This document shows positions 17,264 to 25,460 of a stretch of DNA of 64,000 nucleotides, in pieces. Source of the DNA: an uncultured Dysgonomonas sp. (GTDB taxonomy: Bacteria; Bacteroidota; Bacteroidia; Bacteroidales; Dysgonomonadaceae); NCBI RefSeq assembly GCF_900079725.1, contig NZ_LT599032.1, positions 928,948 to 992,947 on the forward strand, read 5' to 3'. Within the stretch, counting starts at the first letter, position 1. Each line of letters starts with the position of its first letter. A program made the position numbers and the translations under genes. The notes under the pieces were generated by a model. It was given only the letters and a program-made list of their open reading frames with translations. It made no database searches and was not told the origin of the DNA.

Positions 17264-17755
17264 ATGACCGAAACAAACAAACAAGATATGATCATTCTAC
17301 AACCTGTGAGGGATGAAGATATACCTATGATAAAGAAATGGCTCCATAAAGAATATATATTAAAATGGTATCATGAGCCAGATGAATGGATCAGAGAAAT
17401 AGAAGAAAGAAATGGTGAATTTGCCTTTCTCAATCATTACATTGTATATCAAGGGAACACTCCATTCGCATTCTGTCAGTATTATGATTGTTACGATGCT
17501 CAGGAAGAATGGTATGTTGTGGATGCTCCCCAAAAGACCTTTAGTATAGATTACCTCATAGGAGAAAGCCACTATCTGGGCAAGGGATACGGTAAGGCAA
17601 TTGTTAATGCTCTGATAAATAAAATCAAAAGTCATGAGGGAGCACAGGAAATAGTGGTGGAACCTGAAAAAGAAAACATCCAGTCGTGTAAAACCTTATT
17701 ATCGTGCGGTTTTATTTTTAATGACGACAAACAATACTATTCAATTAATTTATAA
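17264..17755 (+). CDS. GNAT-family N-acetyltransferase (AAC(6')-like)
   Basis: 163 residues. The acetyl-CoA pyrophosphate loop is YLGKGYGKAI (104-113), preceded by SIDYLIGE, as in AAC(6')- and siderophore-type acetyltransferases of the GNAT fold. The N-terminal part (IPMIKKWLHKEYILKWYH) is also typical. The substrate is unknown; calling it a resistance enzyme would go too far. The next gene starts seven bases after the stop, so the two are probably an operon. Confidence 0.82.
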   Translation: MTETNKQDMIILQPVRDEDIPMIKKWLHKEYILKWYHEPDEWIREIEERNGEFAFLNHYIVYQGNTPFAFCQYYDCYDAQEEWYVVDAPQKTFSIDYLIGESHYLGKGYGKAIVNALINKIKSHEGAQEIVVEPEKENIQSCKTLLSCGFIFNDDKQYYSINL

Positions 17756-17762
17756 AATAACT

Positions 17763-18323
17763 ATGAAAAAGCTCGTCAAGATCTTGCTAGCTCTCGTAAT
17801 CGGAATAGTCATCCTCCTGAGTGCTGTGTATGCTTATTATGGTGGTTTCAGAACTATAAACTTTGAAGTAAAAGAGGTAGGTGGAGAAGTATTCGTCTAT
17901 GAAAATGTTACAGGAGATTACAGTCAAAGCCCGGTGGTAATGGACAGTATTTATTATACGTTGCTCAACGATTATAAAATAGAAACAACAAAGGGGGCAG
18001 GCATGTATTATGACAATCCTCAACAAGTGGAAAAGAGCAAACTGCGCTCGGAGATAGGTTGTATACTTGATACCCCTCTTGACAGTATGCAGATGGCGGT
18101 CCTCTCAAGCAGATTCAAAGTTAAAGTGTTATCTAAAGGCGACTATATTATGGGAGAATTTCCCAATAAGGGGATGATATCAACAATAGTAGGAATAATG
18201 AAAGTATATCCGGCGATGACCAAATATATAGAAACTACCGATTATAAAGCAGACGGACCTGTGATGGAAATATATGATGTACCGGCTAAAGTAATTATAT
18301 ACAGGCAATCCGTATCGAAATAG
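17763..18323 (+). CDS. Membrane-anchored GyrI-like (SOUL/effector-binding) protein
   Basis: 186 residues from the ATG at 17763, which gives an N-terminal membrane anchor (about 3-25); an upstream in-frame ATG at 17721 lies inside the previous gene and is not favoured. The rest resembles a GyrI-like small-molecule-binding domain (FEVKEVGGEVFVYENVTGDY near the start, and a long C-terminal strand ending EIYDVPAKVIIYRQ). Stand-alone members bind or hydrolyse small molecules. It probably faces the periplasm. It is cotranscribed with the GNAT gene. Fold assignment is tentative. Confidence 0.62.
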   Translation: MKKLVKILLALVIGIVILLSAVYAYYGGFRTINFEVKEVGGEVFVYENVTGDYSQSPVVMDSIYYTLLNDYKIETTKGAGMYYDNPQQVEKSKLRSEIGCILDTPLDSMQMAVLSSRFKVKVLSKGDYIMGEFPNKGMISTIVGIMKVYPAMTKYIETTDYKADGPVMEIYDVPAKVIIYRQSVSK

Positions 18324-18328
18324 AAGTG

Positions 18329-18366
18329 AAAAGAGGAGTATTTCCTCGTACTCCTCTTTTCCTATT
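18329..18366. terminator. Bidirectional intrinsic terminator
   Basis: A perfect 12-bp stem (18329-18340 with 18349-18360) with A-rich and T-rich ends on either side, between convergent genes ending at 18323 and 18370. Confidence 0.9.
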
Positions 18367-18369
18367 CAA

Positions 18370-19479
18370 TTATTTCTTACCTAATTTATTTAATACTATT
18401 TCTTTAAAATCCTTCCATCCGGTAGAATTACGTGCTACTATCGTTCCATCAGGAGCTATTAATATCAAACGAGGGATGCCTGTTATTCCGTAGATTTTAG
18501 TCGGTATTTCCTGCGCATTTATTATTTGAGGCCACTCTATCTTATCTTCTGCAATGGCCCTTTCCGTATCTTCCGGCTTATCCCATACAGCCACTCCTAC
18601 TATTTCAAAATTATCTCCTCTATATTTTCTATACAGTTCTTTTATTTCCGGAGTCAGCCCACGACAAGGACCACACCAGCTTGCCCAGAAGTCTACCAAT
18701 ATATATTTGCCTTTTCCCGCATAATCCGACAGTGATACTTTTGTGCCATCAGGCTGCTCTATTGTAAAGTCACTAAACTTCTGACCTTCAGTAGTCTTTT
18801 TCAGAGCATCATTTGTTTCCACAATTCTTTTCACCATTTCCAAGGAAGCAATATCTTTACTTAATTTGGCCACAGCGGTATCTATCTGACCTGTACGCAT
18901 CCACATCGACATCTCGTACAATACAATAGACCCGATAACATTATTTGTGTTAGCATCGAATGTATTTTCCATCAGGTCCATATATTTGGGAGTCCATACT
19001 TTAATAAATATACTATCGAACTCAGCTTTGAGCTTATTTTTATCCTTAATTTTATTTTTTAGCTCCGTATAGATATCTTCTCTTTCTTTATACAGTTCAC
19101 CCGTTTTCTTATTATAATCTGTCAAAGCATCATTCAATGGAGTATTTGATGCTATGCCATCTTTCAAATTAACAATTATTCGCCCTGTATCCAGTATCAA
19201 GGGTATATATACATCATCTTCAATGAATACTCCGGCATACCGGATAGTATCTGCGATCCCTTTAAATACAAATTTGCTGCTATCTATTAAGGCACTGTCT
19301 ATCTTGTTATTTCCCAACCTATTATTGTCGACAAGATAGATTTTCTGCCCATTATAGGTCGAATCGGCTATACCCTCAACCATATACCCGGGTATTACAG
19401 ATTGTTTTTTTTCACAGGAAACAATAATGGCCATACTCGTTACCATTATTAATAAAGCATGGATTGTTCTTATTTTCAT
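18370..19479 (-). CDS. TlpA-like thioredoxin-fold lipoprotein with DUF4369-type N-terminus
   Basis: 369 residues from the ATG at 19479, which gives a signal peptide and lipobox ending at Cys22 (MAIIVSC); a longer in-frame start at 19533 would bury the signal and is rejected. Residues about 30-130 resemble DUF4369 of Bacteroidota. Residues about 230-365 are a TlpA/ResA-type thioredoxin domain with the redox motif WCGPC (about 265-269) and the cis-Pro segment GIPRLI. It should reduce or shuffle disulfides outside the cytoplasm. It is transcribed alone, after a long repeat-bearing gap. Confidence 0.87.
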   Translation of the reverse strand: MKIRTIHALLIMVTSMAIIVSCEKKQSVIPGYMVEGIADSTYNGQKIYLVDNNRLGNNKIDSALIDSSKFVFKGIADTIRYAGVFIEDDVYIPLILDTGRIIVNLKDGIASNTPLNDALTDYNKKTGELYKEREDIYTELKNKIKDKNKLKAEFDSIFIKVWTPKYMDLMENTFDANTNNVIGSIVLYEMSMWMRTGQIDTAVAKLSKDIASLEMVKRIVETNDALKKTTEGQKFSDFTIEQPDGTKVSLSDYAGKGKYILVDFWASWCGPCRGLTPEIKELYRKYRGDNFEIVGVAVWDKPEDTERAIAEDKIEWPQIINAQEIPTKIYGITGIPRLILIAPDGTIVARNSTGWKDFKEIVLNKLGKK

Positions 19480-19645
19480 ATTATTAGGTATTAGAATTGA
19501 TAAATTTAAAATTTTTAAAATATCTTTCTCCAATAGTACTGTTAAATAAATAAAAGAGGTTGTTCATCCAAACTCGCCGTCTATACAGGTCTTATCAAAT
19601 GTAATATGTGCCTGAAATAAAAGATTCCGGTCGTAATGGATAAAG

Positions 19646-19719
19646 ATTTTCAAAGAAAATTATCTATATAGATAGAAAGCTGATATTATATAATTATCAG
19701 TTCTCCGTTCTTTGAAAAT
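19646..19719. repeat. Long-armed inverted repeat
   Basis: Arms ATTTTCAAAGAA (19646-19657) and TTCTTTGAAAAT (19708-19719) are perfect complements. The loop holds two further palindromes (TATCTATATAGATA and CTGATA...TATCAG). A diverged relative is at about 56496-56560 on the other strand. Confidence 0.75.
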
Positions 19720-19772
19720 TTGAAATTATAAAAACAGAGAGAAATAGACAAAAGAGAAAAATAGTGTAAAAG

Positions 19773-19906
19773 TGTCAAGTTTGTCAGGTTTTCACAAAAT
19801 AGTTATGAGTTATAAGTTTTGCCGCTTCTTATTATTAACGGCCAATAGACAGAAAAAAATAGACAGATAATAAAATGGGAAAAAAGTGTCAGGTTTGTCA
19901 GGTTTT
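19773..19906 (+). repeat. Two copies of a TGTCAGGTTTGTCAGGTTTT motif
   Basis: Copies at 19773-19792 and 19887-19906 differ at one base and lie 114 bases apart. A third, diverged copy is on the minus strand at 56274-56255. Each copy is itself a near-tandem pair of TGTCAGGTTT. Confidence 0.8.
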
Positions 19907-20001
19907 TACTCCTACCCTATCAAATACAGATATATTTATCCAAGTATTCAAAAAACAGGGTCGCTCAATGAACAACCCTGTGATATTTAAACTCCAAATG
20001 A

Positions 20002-23000
20002 TTACAGTTTATATTCCTGCCAACTCTTAATCGGGATATCCGTTTCCTTCATTTCACAGAAAGCTTGAATAAATGCACTCGCCAAGCGGGCGTTTGTGAT
20101 TAGCGGAATATTATGGTCGATAGCCCCACGACGGATTTTGTAACCGTTGGTAAGTTCGCGGCGTGTATGATTCTTAGGGATATTGACAATCAATTCGAAC
20201 GTGTGATTCGACATCATATCCATCACATTGTGCTCCTTCTCTTCATCCGGCCAGCTAACCACCATTGCCTTAACACCATTATCTGCTAAGAACCGGGCTG
20301 TTCCGGCTGTTGCGTAGATATCATAATTATTTTCCTGCAACATGACACAGGCATCCAGCAGATCAACTTTCGATTTACTGTCACCGGACGAAACCATTAC
20401 GCTCTTCTTCGGAATATTATATCCGACTGAGATCATCGACACCAGCAATGCTTCACTGAAATCATCTCCTATACATCCCACTTCTCCGGTAGAAGACATA
20501 TCCACTCCGAGAACAGGGTCGGTATTATGCAGACGGGAGAATGAGAACTGCGAAGCTTTTACACCGATCCAGTCAATATCAAAATTTGAGTTATCCGGCT
20601 TTTCGTAAGATGCATCCAGCATAATTCGGGTAGCCGTCTCAATGAAGTTACGTTTCAATACTTTAGATACAAAAGGGAAGCTACGTGAAGCGCGAAGATT
20701 ACATTCGATTACTTTCACTTCATTATTTCTTGCTAAAAACTGCATATTGAAAGGTCCGCTAATGTTTAGCTCTTTCGCTATCTTGCGGCTTATGCGTTTG
20801 ATACGGCGTGCAGTTTCGAAGTATATTTTCTGAGCTGGAAAAACAAGTGTCGCATCACCCGAGTGTACTCCGGCAAACTCCACATGTTCCGAAATAGCAT
20901 ATTCTACGATCTCGCCGTTTTTAGCTACAGCATCGAACTCTATTTCTTTTGCATTTTGCAGGAACTGGGAAACTACTACCGGATATTCTTTCGAAACCTT
21001 TGCAGCCAGCGTCAGGAATGTTTCCAACTCCTCTGCATCGTGACATACATTCATCGCTGCTCCTGAAAGTACGTAAGATGGACGCACCAGCACAGGATAA
21101 CCTACCTTTTTCACAAATTCCTCAATGTCACTCAGACTGGTCAATTCTTTCCATGCAGGTTGATCCACACCTAATTGATCCAGCATACTGGAGAACTTAT
21201 GGCGGTTTTCAGCCCTGTCAATAGATAATGGTGATGTGCCCAAAATCGGAATATCCTGACGATGCAACCTTATAGCAAGGTTGTTAGGTATCTGTCCGCC
21301 CATCGACACGATTACTCCCTTAGGCATTTCCAGGTCGAGAACATCGAGTACCCGTTCGAATGACAGTTCGTCAAAGTAAAGACGGTCACACATGTCATAG
21401 TCCGTGGATACAGTCTCAGGATTATAATTAATCATGATAGATTTATACCCCAGTTTGCGGGCTGTCTGTACGGCATTTACCGAACACCAGTCAAATTCTA
21501 CCGAGCTACCGATACGATATGCCCCCGAACCAAGTACCACGACGGATTTATCATTTTTAAAATACGGCACATCATGTTCGCTCCTGTCGTATGTCATATA
21601 CAGGTAATTCGTCAAATCGGGATTTTCGGATGCAACCGTATTAATACGTTTCACAGACGGCAGTACATTCATCTTCTTGCGAAGAGTGCGTACACGAAGT
21701 GATTCTTTTTCCACATTTCCATCAGGATCTTCTACAAAACGCGCAATCTGGAAATCGGAAAATCCGAGGTGTTTTGCTTTCAATAGTACAGGTTCGGGGA
21801 TTGCTTCTATACTATTATAATCTTTCAGGATAAGTGAATAGTCGTATATATTTTTCAGTTTTTCGAGGAACCACGGGTCAATCTTAGTCAGGTCGTGTAT
21901 TCTTTCTACGGTATATCCTTCTTCAAATGCTTTGGCAATGGCGAATACACGCAGGTCGGTAGGGTTTGAAAGTTCTTCATCGAGGTTATTGAATTCCAAC
22001 TCGCGGTTGCCTACAAAACCGTGCATCCCCTGTCCTATCATGCGAAGTCCTTTCTGTATTATCTCTTCGAAGGTTTTTCCGATAGACATTATTTCACCTA
22101 CCGACTTCATACTGGAACCGATAAGGCGTGAAACCCCTACAAACTTACTCAAATCCCAACGCGGAATCTTACAGATCAGGTAATCGAGCGAAGGAGCTAC
22201 ATAAGCTGAATTAGGCGTCCCCATTTCTCCAATCTGGTCGAGAGTATAACCTAATGCGAGCTTAGCCGCTACAAAGGCCAACGGATAACCTGTCGCTTTG
22301 GATGCCAATGCGGAAGAACGGCTCAGGCGGGCATTAACCTCGATAACACGGTAGTCATCTGTTTCGGAATTGAAAGCATATTGGATATTACATTCCCCTA
22401 CTATACCGATATGGCGAATGGCTTTCTTAGAAAGCTCCTGCAACATAGTCAGCTCTTTCTCGTCCAATGAACAAGTAGGAGCAACAACGATACTTTCCCC
22501 TGTGTGAATGCCGAGAGGGTCGAAATTCTCCATACTGGCAACGGTGAAGCAGTGGTCGTTCTTATCTCTTATAACCTCAAATTCTATTTCTTTCCAGCCT
22601 TTGAGTGATTCTTCCACCAATATCTGTTTGGAATAAGCAAATGAGCTTTCACACAAGGTCTTGAACTCTTCCAGATTATTACTGATACCGCTACCCAAAC
22701 CACCTAAGGCATAAGCCGAACGTACCATAACAGGGAAACCGATACGGTTAGCAGCAGTGATAGCATCTTCCATTGTTTCCACAGCCTGACTGACAGGTGT
22801 TTTCACATCTATCTCATTCAGTTTTTCCACAAACAGATGGCGGTCTTCGGTAGCCATAATCGCTTCTACGGAAGTACCCATAACTTCTACGCCATACTTT
22901 TGCAGTGTACCGTTCAGATACAGTTCCGTACCACAGTTCAGGGCTGTTTGTCCTCCAAAAGCGAGCAAGATACCATCTACGTTCTCTTTCTTTATTATTT

Positions 23001-23226
23001 CTTCAACGAAATAAGGAGTTACAGGAAGAAAGTAAACCTTATCGGCAATACCTTCCGAAGTCTGGATAGTGGCAATATTGGGATTAATCAACACGGTATA
23101 AATCCCTTCCTCCTTTAATGCTTTTAAAGCTTGTGATCCGGAGTAATCGAATTCTCCGGCCTGCCCGATTTTGAGTGCGCCCGAGCCTAGCACAATCGCT
23201 TTCTTGATCTTTTTGTTAATTGACAT
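20002..23226 (-). CDS. carB: Carbamoyl-phosphate synthase large subunit
   Basis: 1074 residues, full length. It makes carbamoyl phosphate from bicarbonate, ammonia (supplied by CarA from glutamine) and two ATP, for arginine and pyrimidine synthesis. The two homologous ATP-grasp halves are visible, each opening with a nucleotide-fold motif (VLGSGALKIGQAGEFDYSG near 12 and VLGSGAYRIGSSVEFDW near 560), followed by an oligomerisation domain and a C-terminal MGS-like regulatory domain (about 930-1074). carA, usually next to carB in related genomes, is not adjacent on either side. Its product carbamoyl phosphate is the co-substrate of ArgF' at 1392. Confidence 0.97.
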   Translation of the reverse strand: MSINKKIKKAIVLGSGALKIGQAGEFDYSGSQALKALKEEGIYTVLINPNIATIQTSEGIADKVYFLPVTPYFVEEIIKKENVDGILLAFGGQTALNCGTELYLNGTLQKYGVEVMGTSVEAIMATEDRHLFVEKLNEIDVKTPVSQAVETMEDAITAANRIGFPVMVRSAYALGGLGSGISNNLEEFKTLCESSFAYSKQILVEESLKGWKEIEFEVIRDKNDHCFTVASMENFDPLGIHTGESIVVAPTCSLDEKELTMLQELSKKAIRHIGIVGECNIQYAFNSETDDYRVIEVNARLSRSSALASKATGYPLAFVAAKLALGYTLDQIGEMGTPNSAYVAPSLDYLICKIPRWDLSKFVGVSRLIGSSMKSVGEIMSIGKTFEEIIQKGLRMIGQGMHGFVGNRELEFNNLDEELSNPTDLRVFAIAKAFEEGYTVERIHDLTKIDPWFLEKLKNIYDYSLILKDYNSIEAIPEPVLLKAKHLGFSDFQIARFVEDPDGNVEKESLRVRTLRKKMNVLPSVKRINTVASENPDLTNYLYMTYDRSEHDVPYFKNDKSVVVLGSGAYRIGSSVEFDWCSVNAVQTARKLGYKSIMINYNPETVSTDYDMCDRLYFDELSFERVLDVLDLEMPKGVIVSMGGQIPNNLAIRLHRQDIPILGTSPLSIDRAENRHKFSSMLDQLGVDQPAWKELTSLSDIEEFVKKVGYPVLVRPSYVLSGAAMNVCHDAEELETFLTLAAKVSKEYPVVVSQFLQNAKEIEFDAVAKNGEIVEYAISEHVEFAGVHSGDATLVFPAQKIYFETARRIKRISRKIAKELNISGPFNMQFLARNNEVKVIECNLRASRSFPFVSKVLKRNFIETATRIMLDASYEKPDNSNFDIDWIGVKASQFSFSRLHNTDPVLGVDMSSTGEVGCIGDDFSEALLVSMISVGYNIPKKSVMVSSGDSKSKVDLLDACVMLQENNYDIYATAGTARFLADNGVKAMVVSWPDEEKEHNVMDMMSNHTFELIVNIPKNHTRRELTNGYKIRRGAIDHNIPLITNARLASAFIQAFCEMKETDIPIKSWQEYKL

Positions 23227-23250
23227 AAAATTTATGGCTAATTATGATGT

Positions 23251-23280
23251 TAAGGTCGCAGACCTATTTATTATTTGTCA
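23251..23280 (+). repeat. GGTCnnnGACC-type dispersed repeat, copy 2
   Basis: TAAGGTCGCAGACCTATTTA followed by TTATT, 25 bases upstream of the carB start. Confidence 0.85.
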
Positions 23281-23378
23281 AATGCAAATACAATAAGCAA
23301 GGAAATTGATATCATACCAATATAAATTTCGTCTTTTTACTTATTCTATATATAATTGTGTAAAGATAAGGCTTTTTT

Positions 23379-24152
23379 TCAATTAATTCCGATTAATAAT
23401 TCCGGCCTGTACTCGAAGTGCATGGTGTCGTAATGATACCACTTCCCGCCCCAGATAAAGCCATGCTTTTCGAAGATATCTACAATCTGCTGTGGTATAC
23501 GGTTCTTATATTTCACATCTACGTCTTCTGATGTACAACGACAGTCCCATTGCCAATAGTCGGAATACCTGACATTCAGGTCAATTGCTGTACCGAAACT
23601 ATGCGAACTCATACGGTCTGTACCCCTCACCTTCCGCCAATTGAAAGTCCCGGCACTACGAAGATAATCTTTAAGTTCGGGGTGTTTGTCCAACTCATCC
23701 GAGATTTTCTGAAGTTGCTTATCTACTCCGTTTATACTTGTTACCCTCAACTTCTGATTTATAAGATTGGGACACCATGTGATTGCGACAAGGTTTTGTT
23801 GTACTTCGGATGAAGTAGAGCCATACATTTTCTTTAGCAATTGTTCGTTGCGTATCCGCCCGGGGTCATGGTTCTTGGGTATATTCTTCAGTTCGCCTTG
23901 TTTGTAATCATAAGCAAATATATCTCCTAAATCGGAGCTGTTTATGAGTTCGCTATGGTTCTTCTTTCCTCCTTCATCGTATCTGATTTTAGAACCGTCA
24001 TACATGATAAGAGACGATCCGTCATATCCTTTAATCCGGGATGGATAAGCCTGTATTAACTTTCGCACTCCCGAGGGATATGTCCGGTCCTGTGCTCCGG
24101 CATAAAGTACGCTAAGTAAGAGAGATAGAGCCAAAGTAAGATAATTTTTCAT
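23379..24152 (-). CDS. Secreted M15-family D-Ala-D-Ala/D,D-peptidase-like protein
   Basis: 257 residues with a signal peptide (cleavage after YAGA). The C-terminal half is an M15 (VanY-like) zinc peptidase domain with ligands His184 and Asp191 (SSHSFGTAIDLN) and His245 (YDTMHFEYRPEL). Such enzymes trim peptidoglycan peptides in the periplasm. The N-terminal 120 residues (KGYDGSSLIMYDGSKIRYDEG) occur in a Bacteroidota subfamily. It follows the DUF1573 gene with a terminator between them. Confidence 0.88.
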   Translation of the reverse strand: MKNYLTLALSLLLSVLYAGAQDRTYPSGVRKLIQAYPSRIKGYDGSSLIMYDGSKIRYDEGGKKNHSELINSSDLGDIFAYDYKQGELKNIPKNHDPGRIRNEQLLKKMYGSTSSEVQQNLVAITWCPNLINQKLRVTSINGVDKQLQKISDELDKHPELKDYLRSAGTFNWRKVRGTDRMSSHSFGTAIDLNVRYSDYWQWDCRCTSEDVDVKYKNRIPQQIVDIFEKHGFIWGGKWYHYDTMHFEYRPELLIGIN

Positions 24153-24162
24153 GTATTTCCTA

Positions 24163-24199
24163 TAATAAAAAAGGATATATCCCGCACAGGATATATCCT
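24163..24199 (-). terminator. Intrinsic terminator after the DUF1573 gene
   Basis: An 11-bp stem (24172-24182 with 24189-24199). Each arm is itself a palindrome (GGATATATCC). On the minus strand it is followed by TTTTTTATT. Confidence 0.85.
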
Positions 24200-24220
24200 C
24201 TTCTTATATTCTATCTCTGA

Positions 24221-24613
24221 TTATTTACGAATAACTTCGCCTTTGATATTCAATCTGTAGATTGAATCAGGAACATTTGAAAACACCGTAACGTCTTTAC
24301 TGAATGTCCCCGGACGACCAGTAGTAGAATAGGTAACTTTAATCTTACCTTCTTTACCCGGTAACACAGGTTCATTTGTATAATCCGGCGTTGTACAACC
24401 ACAACTAGCCTGCACTCTCTGGATAAGGAAAGGCGCTGTACCTGTATTTTTAAAAGTAAATTCACAACTTACCGAACCGGCGCTCTCTGCAACTTTACCA
24501 AAATCGTGTACTGCTTTTTGGAAAGTAACCTTAGGTGCTTTTTTACCGTCCTGAGCTGCGATAAAACCTGTTGATAGCACTAATGCAAACAGGATAAGTC
24601 CAATTTTTTTCAT
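24221..24613 (-). CDS. DUF1573 secreted protein
   Basis: 130 residues with a signal peptide (FIAAQ). The DUF1573 domain is evident: FQKAVHDFGKVAESAGSVSCEFTFKN in shorter form at about 31-56, then the conserved SCGCTTP (70-76) and a G-rich strand end. The fold is immunoglobulin-like. DUF1573 proteins are abundant and often highly expressed in Bacteroidota; their role is unknown. A -7 element is seen upstream at 24683. Confidence 0.88.
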   Translation of the reverse strand: MKKIGLILFALVLSTGFIAAQDGKKAPKVTFQKAVHDFGKVAESAGSVSCEFTFKNTGTAPFLIQRVQASCGCTTPDYTNEPVLPGKEGKIKVTYSTTGRPGTFSKDVTVFSNVPDSIYRLNIKGEVIRK

Positions 24614-24682
24614 ATCTCTAATTCTAAAATTTACTAATTAATTCTAATGTAGTTTCTAAGTTCTCTCAATCTAAATAGTTCA

Positions 24683-24690
24683 CAAATGTA
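24683..24690 (-). promoter_or_regulatory. Candidate -7 element of the DUF1573 gene
   Basis: TACATTTG on the minus strand fits TAnnTTTG, about 70 bases before the ATG at 24613. No clear -33 TTTG. Confidence 0.45.
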
Positions 24691-24765
24691 ACAATAATAT
24701 CAACTACATGTTTAACTTTTTAGATTATTTTACATTAGCATTCATCTCTCTTGTTCAGGTTCTTT

Positions 24766-25416
24766 CTAATTATATATCCACATCAATACAGGCTTTCTAG
24801 ATGCTTTAAGCATCTCATCCACCTTGCGCATCATCTCGTTGCTGACAACGGGGCACCCCTGACTCCAGCCCAAAGGCAGATGTTTGGGATGAATATCATG
24901 ATCAACAACGGGTGTATGTGAATGCAATACAACCCAGCGTTTGAAAGCATTGCTATTCGTCTTTTCCAATCCATGCATCTTATAGTGTACATTGATACCC
25001 CAACTGCTATAGGCACGTGCACCTATCTTATATTTCCCCAGCGAAGAACAATAACTGCCTTCCACATTACTGAATACAGGCTTCGATTGGGTACTCTCCA
25101 TTCCGTAGCCATGGCAGCAAAGTCCCGAATACCTGATGGTATCTTTAGCAAAATCCCAGACAAAGAAACGTTTCTTGCCCGAATGAATACTGAAATCGAT
25201 AAGGATACTGTATTCTGTACTGAAACCTTTCGATTTACAATAAGCCAAAGCTGAATCGGCTTTGGATTTAAGGCGGGTAAAAGCTACCAGGTTTTCGTCT
25301 TCTGTATTTCTATGTTCCGTCCGATCCACCCTACTATTGCAGGACTTGTATCTGATAAAAGATACAAGCCCAACAAGTAGAAGTATGGCCAATATGATAG
25401 AGCCGAATGTTTTCAT
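24766..25416 (-). CDS. L,D-transpeptidase (YkuD_2-type murein enzyme)
   Basis: 216 residues with an N-terminal membrane anchor (about 5-20). The C-terminal domain matches the YkuD_2 group of L,D-transpeptidases: VFSNVEGSYCSSLGKYKIG (114-132), HGLEKTNSNAFKRWVVLHSH (148-167) and the catalytic site WSQGCPV (184-190) with Cys188 as nucleophile. It should form or remodel 3-3 peptidoglycan cross-links, or attach proteins, in the periplasm. It is close to the M15 peptidase and DUF1573 genes on the same strand but spaced by over 150 bases. Confidence 0.88.
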   Translation of the reverse strand: MKTFGSIILAILLLVGLVSFIRYKSCNSRVDRTEHRNTEDENLVAFTRLKSKADSALAYCKSKGFSTEYSILIDFSIHSGKKRFFVWDFAKDTIRYSGLCCHGYGMESTQSKPVFSNVEGSYCSSLGKYKIGARAYSSWGINVHYKMHGLEKTNSNAFKRWVVLHSHTPVVDHDIHPKHLPLGWSQGCPVVSNEMMRKVDEMLKASRKPVLMWIYN

Positions 25417-25460
25417 ATGTCTGTAGTTTTAGTTGTAAAGGTCTTTTGATCTCAACACCG

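Larger units (their letters stand above)
19480..20001. other. Repeat-bearing AT-rich intergenic region
   Basis: 522 bases without a gene between the TlpA-like gene and carB, both on the minus strand. It contains a 12-bp inverted repeat at 19646-19719 around smaller palindromes, and two copies of a 20-base TGTCARGTTTGTCAGGTTTT motif at 19773-19792 and 19887-19906. Parts of this arrangement recur in reverse orientation at 56.2-56.6 kb. I see no terminator with a clean T tract after carB. Confidence 0.7.
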
